This document shows, in pieces, positions 44,730-56,409 of a DNA stretch of 64,000 nt. The stretch lies in the NCBI GenBank assembly GCA_030848705.1, contig JAUIZM010000146.1, forward strand, positions 83,057 through 147,056, written 5' to 3'. This stretch comes from Heracleum sosnowskyi. Its lineage: Eukaryota > Streptophyta > Magnoliopsida > Apiales > Apiaceae. The translations under genes and the position numbers were made by a program. The notes below the pieces were generated by a model. It was not told the DNA's origin and searched no databases. It saw only the letters and a program-made list of their open reading frames with translations. Each line of letters begins with the position of its first letter. The stretch's first letter is position 1.

Positions 44730-47700
44730 TCAATTAGAAAGATTTAACATCCCAAGTTCACCAACCAGCTTATTGAAAGTGGATTCATCAAGCGGTTTAG
44801 TAAAGATGTCTGCAATTTGATCCTCTGTGGGTACAAAATGTAACTCCACAGTTCCATTCATGACATGCTCTCGGATAAAATGATACCTGATGTCGATGTG
44901 CTTCGTCCTGGTGTGTTGCACTGGGTTGTTTGAGATTGCTATGGCACTTGTGTTGTCACAAAATATTGGAATCTTTGTCAACAAAAGTCCATAGTCACGG
45001 AGTTGGTTTCTCATCCACAAGATCTGAGCACAACAGCTTCCAGCATCAATGTATTCAGCCTCAGCTGTTGATGTGGAAACTGAATGCTGCTTCTTGATAT
45101 ACCAGGAAACTAACCTTCTTCCAAGAAACTGACAGCTTCCTGAAGTACTCTTCCGATCAATCTTACAACCTGCAAAATCAGAGTCTGTGTATCCAATAAG
45201 ATCAAATCCTGTATCTTTAGGGTACCAAATTCCAAGATTTGGGGTCCCCTTAAGATATCTAAATATTCGCTTAACTGCTATTAGATGAGATTCTTTAGGA
45301 TCAGACTGAAATCTAGCACACAAGCATGTTGCAAACATTATGTCTGGTCTACTTGCAGTGAGATAAAGTAATGAGCCTATCATACCTCTGTAGCCTGTGA
45401 TGTCAACCTTCTTACCAGTTTCATCCTTATCAAGCTTAGTGGCAGTTGGCATAGGAGTCTTTGCTGTAGATGAGTCTTCCATTTGATACTTCTTCAGAAG
45501 ATCTTTGATGTACTTGGACTGACAAATTAATATACCATCTTGTTTTTGGTATACTTGCAGTCCAAGAAAGAATGACAATTCACCCATCATGCTCATTTCA
45601 TAACGACTCTACATTAACTTAGCAAATCTCTTGCATAGATCATCATTAGTAGAACCAAATATTATGTCATCAACATATACTTGCACCAATATCAAATCAT
45701 TTTTATGCTTTTTGACAAAGAGAGTTTTGTCTACAACACCTCTTGTAAAATCATTTTCAAGTAAGAATTCAGAGAGAGTGTCATACCATGTCCTTGGAGC
45801 TTGTTTGAGTCCGTAGAGAGCTTTGAATAGAAAGTACACAAAGTCTGCCAGTTTTGAATCCTCAAAACCTGGAGGTTGTTCCACATACACTTCTTCTTCT
45901 AACTCCCCGTTCAGAAAAGCACTCTTCACATCCATTTGATATACCTTGTAATTGGAATGTGCAGCAAATGCCAGAAACATTCTGATGGCCTCAAGTCTTG
46001 CTACTGGTGCATAGGTTTCATCATAATCTATACCCTCTTCTTGAGAGTAACCTTTAGCAACCAGTCTGGCTTTGTTTCTCGTTACAATGCCATCTTCGTC
46101 CAACTTATTTCTGAATACCCATCGTGTTCCAATAACAGATTTTCCCTTAGGCCTGGGTACCAGCTTCCAAACTTTCTGCCTTTCAAACTGATTGAGTTCC
46201 TCTTGCATAGCAATCACCCAATCTGGATCATCTAGAGCATCTTCAACTTTCTTAGGTTCTGTTTCTGAAAGAAACCCAGAATAGTGACATTCATTTTGTG
46301 ATGTTCTCCTAGTTCTCACTCCTGTGTCCGGATCACCAATGATCAAGTGAAAGGGATGATCTCTATTCCATACCCTTTGTCTTGGCAGATGCGATCTTGA
46401 TGATTCTCCTTGTTCTAGATGTTGTGGAGTGTGACTAGTTGATCCTTCTCCTGCTCCCCCTGAGTTGTTGACGGTTTGATCTGTTGATTCTGAAGACTGA
46501 CTAGTGGATCCTGTATGTTGAGGATCTCCACTTTGGTCACCACTTTGTCCAGAATCATTATCATTATGATTATTATTAATGACTGTAACAACTTCAGGTA
46601 CTTCTTCATTGTCAGAGAGATCTCCTGATAGATTTTCAAATACCAAGGATTCAGAGTTCTCTCCAGTTTGCAGGCCTTCACCACTTTGTCCAAAATCATT
46701 ATCATTATGATTATTATTAATGACTGTAACAACTTCAGGTACTTCTTCATTGTCAGAGAGATCTCCTGATAGATTTTCAAATACCAAGGATTCAGAGTTC
46801 TCTCCAGTTTGCAGGCCTGGTCTTTTGGTGTTGTCAAATGTTACATTAAAGCTTTCCAACACCTTCTTATCTTCAATCACATATACCCTGAAAGCCTTAG
46901 ATTCCAGAGAATAGCCCAGAAAAATGCCTTCATCTGCTTTGGCATCAAACTTGCCAAGATGTTCTCCATCTTTTAGTACAAAGCACTTTGCACCAAACAC
47001 ATGAAAGTACTTCAGTGTTGGTTTCTTGTTGGCCATTAACTCATACGGAGTCTTTTCATGATCTTTGTTGACCAGGGTTCGATTCTGAGTGTAGCAAGCT
47101 GTATTCACTGCTTCAGCCCAAAAGTAAGTGGGAAGTTTTGATTCACTCAACATGGTCCTTGCTGCTTCAACCAAGGTCCTGTTCTTCCTTTCCACTACTC
47201 CATTCTGTTGAGGAGTTCTTGGTGCTGAAAACTGTCTTGATATTCCTTTCTCTGAGCAGAAATCATTTAGAACTGAATTCTTGAATTCAGTTCCATTGTC
47301 TGATCTGATTGTCCGCACAGGTAGCTTAGCTTCCACTTCTATCTTCTTGATGTGATCAATGATTAGTTGTGTTGCTTCATCCTTTGTTTGTATGAACAAC
47401 ACCCACGTGTACTTAGAGTAGTCATCCACCATCACCAATGCATATCTATTTCTTGAAAGTGACATAACATTAACTGGACCAAATAAATCCATATGAATCA
47501 GCTGTAATGGTTCAGTAATGCTTGTCATTCTTTTGCTTCCATGTGATGCTTTCTTCGACTTCCCTTTTTCACATGCTTCACATAGTCCCTCCTGATTGAA
47601 TTCCATCAGGGGCAACCCTCTCACTAACTCTCTCTTTACCAAAGAGTTCATAGTTTTGAAGTTCAGATGTGAGAGCTTCTTGTGCCATAGCCAACTTTGT

Positions 47701-48116
47701 TCTGAAGATGCCTTTGCATAGAAACATGTAACTTCTCCTTCACTGGTAGAACTTAAGTCGGCTATAAACAAGTTTCCTTTTCTCACTCCTAGTAGAGTAA
47801 GCTTCTCATCCTTCCTGTTGGTGATCAAGCACTTGTCCTTTCTGAAATCTACATTGTAGCCTTTATCACAGAACTGACTGATACTTAGAAGATTGTGCTT
47901 TAATCCTTCAACAAGAGAGATGTTTTCAATGATGACATTTCCAGCTTTCAATTTACCATATCCCGTAGTGAATCCTTTGTTGTCATCTCTAAAGGTTACA
48001 ATCGGGCCGGTCTTCTTAACCACCTTTGTAAGCAGGGACTCTTCACCTGTCATGTGTCTAGAACAGCCACTATCCAGAATCCACACGACCTTTGAGCTTT
48101 TAACCTTACCCTGCAA
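44730..48116 (-). pseudogene. Copia pol polyprotein (SIRE-type), one premature stop
   Basis: Domains in order: protease ([11 protein letters not shown], residues about 12-22), integrase zinc-binding start ([10 protein letters not shown]) and DDE core (HMDLFGP, SDNGTEF, the [14 protein letters not shown] region), a hinge with a duplicated 47-residue unit, reverse transcriptase ([40 protein letters not shown]), and RNase H (GYTDSDFAGC, STAEAEYI, NKTKHIDIRYHF-like HTRTKHIDIRYHF). The frame is open for 835 codons and is broken only by TAG at 45609-45611, 15 codons after YVDDI. It then continues in frame to 44730. TAG for CAG would be a C-to-T change. Pol begins shortly after gag in a different frame. 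Confidence 0.88.
46530..46815 (-). repeat. 141-bp tandem duplication in copia pol hinge
   Basis: Two successive units of 141 bases encode the same 47 residues ([10 protein letters not shown]...FGQSGE) between integrase and reverse transcriptase. They differ by about one or two bases (FGQSGE against SGQSGD at the ends), so the duplication is young. The frame is preserved. Confidence 0.85.
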
Positions 48117-48127
48117 TCACAGATTGA

Positions 48128-50535
48128 TTAAGCGGACTTTGGTACCCAAAATTGTTTGGGTCCTGAAGGTTTAGATGATTTAACAGGAGTAACATTCAAT
48201 TTAGTCTTACCCTGTTTGATATTCATAGTATATGTGGATTTAACATTATCAGTGTTATTGCTATTATCATTCATCAACTTAAAATAAGCATGCATGATGT
48301 TGTACTTACATAGCAAACACTCTTTCTTTCCATAGGGTTCATGAAGATCAGGCATGTCAGACATGTTATGCATTTCAGAAGTATTAGCAGTTTCTACTTT
48401 AACCTTTTTACATGCATGTGTAAGGTGTCCAGCAGAATTACAAATAGAGCACAACTTCCTAGATGCAATGGGAGAAGATGGAACCAATTCCTGATTAACA
48501 CTCTTCTTCTTCCCATTCCTGTTCTTTTTAACATTACTAACTAAGGAACCTACTTCAGTTTTAGGTAAATCAGGTTTAGGTAATTCATTTTTTATTGATT
48601 TCCTAGGCAACTTAGTCTTTACCTCTTTTTCCTTCAATAAATCCTCCTCAAGCAATTCTTGTCTAATGAAAAGGTCATCCTCATTAAAGAGTGGTGGAAA
48701 AGGCTTAACAAAAACTGGACAATCAACATTCTTAAGAACATGTGGAGTATTCCTTTTGACAACTGAAGGTGTCACAGGGAATTCCACAATCTTCTTACCA
48801 GCTTTCTTGTTATAGTCAAATCCTATAGCAGTTTTATTCTCTATGGCATGAGTATCAATGATTTCCTTAGCCACTAGAGCGGAATTCTTAAAAGCATTCA
48901 GCTTCAAATCTAGATCTGAAATCTGCTTCCTGAGGATAGTCTCTATCTCATCATTACACTTGACCTTGTTCTCTAAGTACGCATTCTTTTGATTAAGATC
49001 TTCTAATGTTACAGCTACAAGCTCTAGTTCTTCATTTTTAGATTCTAGCTTTTTAATCTTAAGAACTAGTTTAGCATTTTCCATTTCTGATGCTAGCATG
49101 CTTGTGTGTACATTAAACAATTCTACACTAAGATCTTGCACAGTTTTCTTGTACTCAGAGTTAGACATGTCAATTGTTGTTAAGATAGGTACCTGAGATC
49201 ATTGCAGTGATTCCTCTGAAGAGTCAGCCATTAGAGCAACATTTCCATATTCCTCCTCTTCATCTGAATCAGTGTCATCCCTGTGTTTTCCCTCTGCTAT
49301 GTAAGCTTTCCCTTTCTGCTTTCCAGAGAATGCCTCCAATTGCTGTTTAAGCTTGGAATTCTCCTTCTTCAACTCATCATAAGAATCCTTCTTTCCATAG
49401 ACATCTTTCATGTCTCTTGCTTGACGAGGCTTCCGGCATTCAGTGGCGAAATGCCCTAACTCATTGCAATTGTAGCATCTTGATTTGCTTCTATCAATCA
49501 TGCCAGTCTTGTAGCCTCCCTTAAAGCCTGTACTAGGTGTATAATTGCTCTTCTGGAATCTGTTGGTTGAGCCCTTGAACTTGTACTTAGGGTTTCTCTT
49601 GAAACGAATATGACTAAACTTTGCAGCTAAGTACGCCATGGTTTTGTTTTCCATTTGCTCAAGCTCTTCTAGGGTGTAGTAAACACTTTCATCAACATCC
49701 AGATTCACAGAATCCATTTCAGCTTCTATTATCACCTCCTTTCTAGCTCTAGGGGTTTGAACCTGAATCTCAGAAGTTATTGGTTCATCCACTACAAGTG
49801 CTGCTGATCTCACAAGTGCATTGTGCTTGTTCTCCACTGTCCCTGATCAGTAGATTATCACCCTTTGTTCCTGTTCCATCTCATAGGTCTTCAACTTGCC
49901 ATAGATCATCTCTAGTGGCATCTTTGTGAAGTCAATTCTTTCCCTAATGGATGATGACTTGTGTTCTACATGATGGGGCAGCGTCATCATGAACTTCCTG
50001 TTTGATTCTCTCAGTGGATAGGTCTTTCCTTTCATTGCCAATTCATTGAGAAGCTTAGTATATTTCTCAAAGACCTGAGTTATACTATCTCCTGGCAGTG
50101 ACCTAAACGCTTCGTATTGAGAAGTCAGGATGTCCAATCTGTTTTCCTGCACGTCTTCAGTTCCTTCCATTATCAAGTTAATGGTATCCCACATATGTTT
50201 CCCGCTTGTACAGTTCATCAACTGATAGCTCATTTCCTTGTCTGCGGAGTCCGCCAATATCAACATTAAACCGGTGTCCAATCGAATCAGTTCTTTGTCA
50301 GAATCTGTATACTCAGTAATATCCTTAGGTTGGGTGCCTGAAGGAATCTGCTACCATCAGGAGCTGTAGATTCACAAACTGGTTTCATTGGTACAAACGG
50401 TATGTTCTCTAATATGCCAATATACAACGGATTAGATGCCTTGATAAATAACAGCATCTTCATCTTCCACAAACCGAAATCATCTCTAGTAAACGGGGGA
50501 ACTTTAATACCAGCGGTTGTCTTTGGAGCACTCAT
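48128..50535 (-). pseudogene. Copia gag (SIRE-type), broken by two stops and a frameshift
   Basis: The start ATG is at 50535. The first 75 residues (PPFTRDDFGLWKMKM) are gag N-terminus. A frameshift near 50335 moves to the frame open at 50281-49847. TGA at 49847 and another at 49199 interrupt an otherwise continuous frame to 48128. Motifs: UBN2-like gag core (MWDTINLIMEG), a CCHC knuckle (CYNCNELGHFATEC, about 49480), a coiled-coil region (about 49150-48880), and a second CCHC-like knuckle (CSICNSAGHLTHAC, about 48450). The two stops fit single transitions (for example CGA or TGG to TGA). Confidence 0.82.
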
Positions 50536-50681
50536 GGTTTCTGAAAATTTAAAATTGTTTAAAATTCAAGAAATTCCAATTAAATGAAAAATTTTGAAAG
50601 TTAAAAAATTTGCTTCGAATTTTCACGCTACGTTTGATTTTGGTCTCATTCACCGGATCTGATTTGTATATCAATCAAGTA

Positions 50682-50693
50682 GCTCTGATACCA
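50682..50693 (-). promoter_or_regulatory. SIRE-type primer-binding site (initiator Met tRNA)
   Basis: TGGTATCAGAGC on the minus strand is the classical plant copia primer site complementary to the 3' end of initiator Met tRNA. It sits two bases inside the 5' LTR edge. Confidence 0.92.
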
Positions 50694-50695
50694 AT

Positions 50696-51804
50696 TATTA
50701 GGTCCAAAGTATCGTAGAAGGGGGGGTTGAATACGATACTCACAAATAATTTAATTTCGTTCGCGGATTAATCTTTCAGTTCTATAACGAAATCAAACAC
50801 ACCAAACCAAATCAAGTTTCGGGGAATATATCTTTTTATAAATATAAACCTCGAGGGGTGCTACAATTTCTAATCCGTAGATTAGCTTCAATGATTTTAA
50901 GGTTACACAAATACAAAACAATGATCAAATTCTGAGCACTATTAATTCTCTGATAATTTCTCCGGCTCAGTTCTCTCTCTCAATAATGTTTCTGTGTAGA
51001 ATTCCTTAACTGAAGAAGACACTATCTTCTCTCGTATTAATTGTAGACTTCATTTGAAAAACCATCGAACCAAACTTGAAGAATCAATCCTGGCCGTTGG
51101 ATCTTCATCAACCATATAAAACAAAACAAACTTTTCACCTGCTCCAATTTGAAAACCATCGAATGATTAAAAAAGAATTTATCATTCGATAGTTTTTAAA
51201 TAAAAACTATCGAAATCTAAATTCCTTTTGAATTGAATTCAGATGGATTTCTTTTATCACTTTCGATGGTTTTCTTAAAAGAAAAACCATCGAACCATTT
51301 CTTGTCCTTGATCTTTTTAGTAAGTCTTTTAAGCTCCAGGGTGTTTCAGTTTTAGACTGTATCAATTTCTTTTGAGACGATAAAACAACCTGATCTTTTT
51401 AGTGCCGTCACCTAGTGCAACTGGTCTGGTTCACAGATGAATAACACTTGATCAATTCTTCTTTTATGTCTTCAATTCAGTGCTGCTAATACGTCCTTTG
51501 TCGTTCTGGTTGCTTCGATTAAATCATTGGAATCCCGTGGTACTTAACCCTAAATCATCCACATACTTCTGTCGTCTTGAAAGTCTTGTTTCTTTTGCTG
51601 TCACTGAGGCTTGAACATTTTCATGAACTTCTTTCCGTGACCTGTTTACGAACTTCAAGAATACATAACGTATTTTGATTTTTTGAGTTTACCTTTTCTT
51701 CTTTGATTCTGGATTCCTGTGCTTCTGTTAATATTATTGTCTGTCTTGTCCTTTGTTGAGTTGTAGTTATCTCTTTTACATCTTATGTTACATTATGCTT
51801 TACA
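50696..51804 (-). repeat. SIRE-type 5' LTR (right)
   Basis: 1109 bases, the same length as 38224-39332. Its inner end reads TATTAGG instead of TGTTAGG, so the terminal CA of the minus strand has become TA. The outer edge meets the gypsy gag at 51805. Confidence 0.92.
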
Positions 51805-52335
51805 GTTGGTTTCATCCGAAATCAAAGTAGGCGCATACTTTGCAAGCTTCGCGAATTCTGCTTCATATTCGATAACAGTCTTCCCACCTTGCTCAAGTCG
51901 AATGAAGTCCCTCTCCTTTTGCAGACGAACTGTTCTCGGAAAGTACTTATCTTCCAAGGCCTTCTTGAACTTTGCCCACATATATGGTCCAGTATTTTCT
52001 TCAGTGGTTGCAGACTCGTTCTTTATCTTTTCCATGAGCCACCAATCGTAAGCACTTCCTTGCAGTTGATACACAGCTAACGTGACTTTTTGTTCTTCAT
52101 TGCTGCCGAGAAGTCCAAAAGCTTTTTCCATCTCATGTATCCACATTTCGACTATGGCCGGATCAGTCGCCCCGTCGAAAGTTGGCGGGTTCAAACGCTT
52201 GAACTGAGAGACGATGTTCTGTTGCCTTGGTTGCTGATTTACGAGCACAGCTAGAGTTTCAGCCAACTGATCAAATACGTTTCCTCCTTCACCATTGTTG
52301 CCACCCTGATCGCCATTATTGTTCTCTCCGTCCAT
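51805..52335 (-). pseudogene. Gypsy gag, 5' part (capsid-like domain), cut off by copia insertion
   Basis: The start ATG is at 52335. A Gly/Asn-rich N-terminus is followed by the retrotransposon gag fold (PPTFDGATDP, the WIHEMEKAF region, YDWWLMEK, KYFPRTVRLQKERDF). It runs into the copia LTR at 51804. The 217 bases between the primer-binding site and the ATG are a plain leader. Confidence 0.85.
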
Positions 52336-52537
52336 CTTTTCTAAAACAACAAACTTTTAAACTTATAGTCAATGATCAAACAACACAAAATCCAAACATG
52401 TCAAATAATCACATAAACAAGTGCCCTAAACTCAAAATAGTTTCTAACTTTAAGGTCAAAATCTACACAAAGTCCCACAGGAACGCATCCTAGGAAATGC
52501 ACTAGTCCCATACCTAGTACACTCCGAAAAAAAGCCT

Positions 52538-52552
52538 GCTCTTGATGCCAAC
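52538..52552 (-). promoter_or_regulatory. Gypsy primer-binding site
   Basis: GTTGGCATCAAGAGC on the minus strand starts directly after the LTR end GGGCTGTTACA. It resembles initiator-Met tRNA-type sites (TGGTATCAGAGC) with changes; the primer tRNA is not certain. Confidence 0.6.
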
Positions 52553-55500
52553 TGTAACAGCCCGACTTTTCGGACTATTAATTCTAAATATAAAACTTAA
52601 ATAAAACAAACTCTTTATTCAATAAATCAATAATTCATGAAAGTCAAATACAGCGGTCAAACTGAACAATAATTTCAAAATATGAAACGGAGACGCAGCT
52701 CCACAACTCCAATATTCAATGTATAATAGATAATCAAATTTTTCGCATAGTCTTATGCAAAATCACATAGCACGAAATCCATAAGTCCATATCCCTATTC
52801 TTACTTATCTTCCAAAACCCGAACCTGAAAAATATTAAAACAATGAGCTGCAAAGCCCAGCAAGAATCTAACCTCGAACAACTAGTCGGGTCAAGCAATA
52901 AATTTATATGCAAAGGGAAACAATTAAATTTCAAAACGATAACAGATATTTCCGATACGATAACAATATCTGATACAATATTTTCAATGACTTTTAACCC
53001 ACAGTCTAAACTAAGGCCACTACAACCCGGTGACAACGGTCCAAAAGTTCAAAGTGTCAATATTGCGCCCCTTTACTAAGGTATCAAAGTCACACAACCT
53101 GAAAGGTCATCAATAGTGCTTGCACAATCCCGAAGGATCACCAATAGTGCCCCTAGTAAGGTATCAAAAGCTAGTTCCGGAACTATAACGCAAATACTAA
53201 CGGTCCAATACATAATCTAAACTGGGGTTCGAAGCTCTTAATTTTTCTAAAATCTGATATGATAACGTTTTCAAAATATAATCACTTGACCCATTTTAAA
53301 TAAATAAAATAGATCACAAAACGTAAATTTTCAGAATTTAAAACAATATAAATATAAATTCGAAAAGAACTAGAAGAATCGGTTAAGAAACTTACCTCAA
53401 AGTCGACTGAATACTGAAAATTAATACACGATCAAATCCTAAAATAATATTTTAACAAAACATGAAACAGTTAATCATTCACCCCATTATTGCTTTATAC
53501 ATGTATTATAAAAAAAAGCCTCACATTAAATTAATATTTCGCCAAACAGATAGGTACATAATTCGAATTAACATATGATCAGGAATTGTCTAGACCTCAA
53601 ATCAAATATTATATAAAATAAAATCAAAAGGAACTTAAATCCCATTTACATGAAAACATGACCTGGTAACTAATTAACATGTGAAGTACTAGCACCAACA
53701 AACTAATCACAATTCTTTTTACTATTTAGTACATAATAATTAACTAGCTTATATCCCGTGCGACGCACGGTCTTCTTTAATATTTTCTTATTTTTTATTT
53801 AGATTTTAGTTATTATATATAATTTGATAAAATTCTAATATATATATATACCGGATTTATAAATCTAACAATTTAATATCTAAATTTAATATATTCTTGA
53901 CGTAATCTGTAGTAGTATTTTAGATATTAAAATATAAAATATTTTAAAATAACAGATCTAATGATTCGTATTTTTTTACTCTTAAAAATCTAAAAAGGGA
54001 CTCAAATGTAAATATCAAAATATGTGCTCGTGCAATATACCGAGTTTATTTGAATATAGTATTACTTTTATTTTCATTAATTATCTCGTTTAAATTGAAT
54101 GTTAAAAAAAATTATAATAAACATGAATTTCATAAGTTTAATATAATAATATTACCAATATATCTATATTTTGCCGTGTTATTTTTAATTTGAACATGAG
54201 TTGTTTCAGTTAAAAAATATAAAACAGGTAATATTCTTAAAAAAACAATTAGTTACTTATTCACAATTATATAAATTATATTACTTTTTTTTATATATGT
54301 CGTCTGCATTACTTTTAGAAAATTAGTTGTTTAAGTTAGAAAATATAAAAGAGGTAATGTGTTTTAGCTGAAAAGAATAAATAGTTATTTATTAATATTT
54401 ATATAAAACAATATTACCATTGTATATTTATTTTGCATGTATTATATTTAGAAGATAAGTTGTTTTATTTAGAAAATATAAAACAAATAATGTGTTTTAA
54501 CTGTCGGTTATAAATATATAATAATATTACCATTTTATATATATGTTGCTCGTCTTATTTTTAGAAAATGATTTGTTTTAGTTAAATAGATATATGAAAT
54601 AGGTAATATGTTTTAGCTGAAAAAGGTAATTGGTTATTAATAAATTGGTTTCCATATATGTGTATTTAGAAGATGAGTTGTTTTATTTAAAAATATAAAA
54701 ATAATATGTTTTAGCTGAAAAAGGTAATCGGTTATAAATATATAATAATATTACCATATTATATATATGTTGCCCGTTTTATTTTTAGAAGATGAGTTGG
54801 TTTAGTTTAAAAATAATATAAAATAGGTAATGTACTGAAAAAGGTAATTGATTATTAATAAATTGGTTATAGATAGGCCCGTGAATCGGCCCAAATACCG
54901 ACCGACCGACCGACTGACCGACCGACCAAAACTTTTAATGTTTCGTCTTTAATAATATAGTATAGATATGAAAATTACATTCGGCTTTTGGATCAATTAC
55001 TATGAACACAGAATTAAATAATTTACACAACTAACACATAATAATTATAAAATGTACAGGTAATTATCACATAAATCATGATTTATTAAACCAAAATTGG
55101 CCACATTTGTAACACATCAAAACAATATTTTATATTAAAAACTAGAATTGGTCAACTAGTAACCAAGCATGGCTTCATCAGATTATGACTCTTTTGATAC
55201 ACAGAAAAAAAGACTGGTTTATCAATTAACAATCAAGAGCATCGAAAATACAAGTATTAAAACAAAGAGAATGAAACATACCTCTCGCTCTAATGATGCG
55301 GCTGTACCCCTCTTGTTTGTTATCAAAGGGGTTCTTATATAGTTATTCCCAACCCTAAATTTTATTAGGTAATTCTAAAATACCTCACTACTATTTTTAC
55401 GCCTTCTCCAAATAATTATTAATCTAAAATATTCTAATCACACAATTACTTAAAAAAAATATATTGATTCACTAAAATATTCTTAATATCCTTTCCACTA

Positions 55501-55630
55501 ATAACAAATCTTATCTCCAATTAAAATAACTTGTACGATAAGTTTCAAATATTTTATAACAAAATAATTATCTAGTTAAAATTTACTTTAAAATCTAATA
55601 ATTAAAAATTAAAAATAACGGGATTTTACA
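52553..55630 (-). repeat. Gypsy 5' LTR (right), with Helitron inside
   Basis: TG...CA ends are complete. Without the Helitron (53744-54966) its length is 1855 bases. The first part is AT-rich with GGTATCAAAG-type direct repeats near 53080-53170. It is nearly identical to the left LTR outside the inserted elements. After its right end the sequence continues with the missing end of the Mutator-like transposon. Confidence 0.85.
53744..54966 (-). mobile_element. Complete non-autonomous Helitron with proven empty site
   Basis: The minus-strand 5' end is TCTATACTATATTATT (54966). The 3' end is the perfect hairpin CCGTGCGTCGCACGG followed by GATATAAGCTAG (53744). Flanks are A (53743) and T (54967). 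The other LTR of the same gypsy element reads ATTAATATGAAA straight through (36961-36972), so exactly 1223 bases were inserted between A and T with no duplication. The interior has diverged direct repeats around ATTACCAT...AGTTGTTTT...GTGTTTTAGCTGAAAA and a CCGACCGACCGAC tract at 54898-54925. No Rep/helicase is encoded. Confidence 0.93.
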
Positions 55631-55645
55631 ACAAGCCTATATATA

Positions 55646-55944
55646 TTCATGTATGTATTGACATATTAATTTTGAAATATTATTATGTAATAATGAGTTA
55701 GATATAATTATAGATATTAATCATTTAATTATTTAAGTATTAGAGAAATATAATTATAAATTACTATATTTAATAACCATGGAGTAATAAATATAGAAGT
55801 ATTAATGATGATTAATGAATTAGATGTAATTAATATATGCATTAATTAGAAAATTATTATTATATAATAAGTAGGGGTAATTTAGTAATTTCACACTGCT
55901 TTAAATTGTCTCAAGCAACCCCTAGTTGCTCTATTATATAGATA
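55646..55944. repeat. AT-rich DNA matching the left end of the tandem unit (third occurrence)
   Basis: Bases 55646-55748 are unique AT-rich DNA beside the end of the Mutator-like transposon. From 55749 on the sequence follows 235-430 almost base for base and then continues after two insertions at 56376-56409 and 63851-63993. No gene. Confidence 0.75.
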
Positions 55945-55947
55945 TAG

Positions 55948-56372
55948 TGTGTGTTTGGGGTATCACAAAAAAGTTGACGTATACCTTAAAATGAGTAAGT
56001 GTCATATAAGTGATAAGTTTATGAATTTTTATAAGTTATACGAGTGTTTGGATAAATTTACTTATAAGTTAGTGAAGAATTTACTAAATTAAATTTGAAA
56101 AAATAATTTTTAAATACAATGATTTCAACACTTGTATTTTAAATTAAAAAAATATTTAAAAACACAAATGTAAAAATATAAAATATTAGAAAAATAAAGA
56201 AATCAAAGAATAAGTTGATAAGTTAAGTAAAATGTTAGTGATTTCTAACATTCAACTTATCAATTTACAAGTTATAAGTTATCAAATAAGCTGAGTACAC
56301 AAACACCCCTCATAAGCTATTATCAACTTATAATACATAAGTTGTAACTTAAAAGAAGAGCCAAACAGGCCC
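55948..56372. mobile_element. MITE, PIF/Harbinger-like (425 bp)
   Basis: The ends are GTGTGTTTGGGG and, on the other strand, GGGCCTGTTTGGCTC. ATA flanks both sides (55945-55947 and 56373-56375), and the copy at 427-440 has it once, giving an empty site and a 3-bp duplication. Subterminal ACTTATAAGTT-type palindromes are repeated. TGTTTGG termini with a 3-bp duplication fit Tourist/Harbinger MITEs; a CACTA relative cannot be ruled out. Confidence 0.7.
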
Positions 56373-56409
56373 ATAATAGATTTGTTAACATTTGACATAG
56401 AGGGGTATA

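Larger units (their letters stand above)
38224..51804 (-). mobile_element. SIRE/Maximus-type Ty1/copia retrotransposon, nearly complete
   Basis: 13.6 kb, inserted in the gypsy gag. LTRs are 1109 bases each. Minus-strand order is 5' LTR, primer-binding site, gag, pol, a long spacer, an additional 3' reading frame, polypurine tract, 3' LTR. The extra 3' gene and its position are typical of the SIRE/Maximus lineage. Target duplication GCTGG (38219-38223) and GTTGG (51805-51809) differ by one base. About a dozen differences between the LTRs were seen by eye (about 1%), so insertion is recent. Damage is limited to a few stops and frameshifts. Confidence 0.9.
35607..55630 (-). mobile_element. Gag-only Ty3/gypsy retrotransposon, interrupted by three later elements
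   Basis: LTRs are at 35607-37627 and 52553-55630. The LTRs begin TGTAAAATCCCG and end GGGCTGTTACA on the minus strand. The internal part is a leader, a gag gene split by a copia element (38224-51804), and about 155 bases before the polypurine tract. There is no room for pol, so it depended on another element for movement. The left LTR carries a 192-base MITE and the right LTR a 1223-base Helitron. The outer end of the left LTR has lost about 37 bases. Confidence 0.85.
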
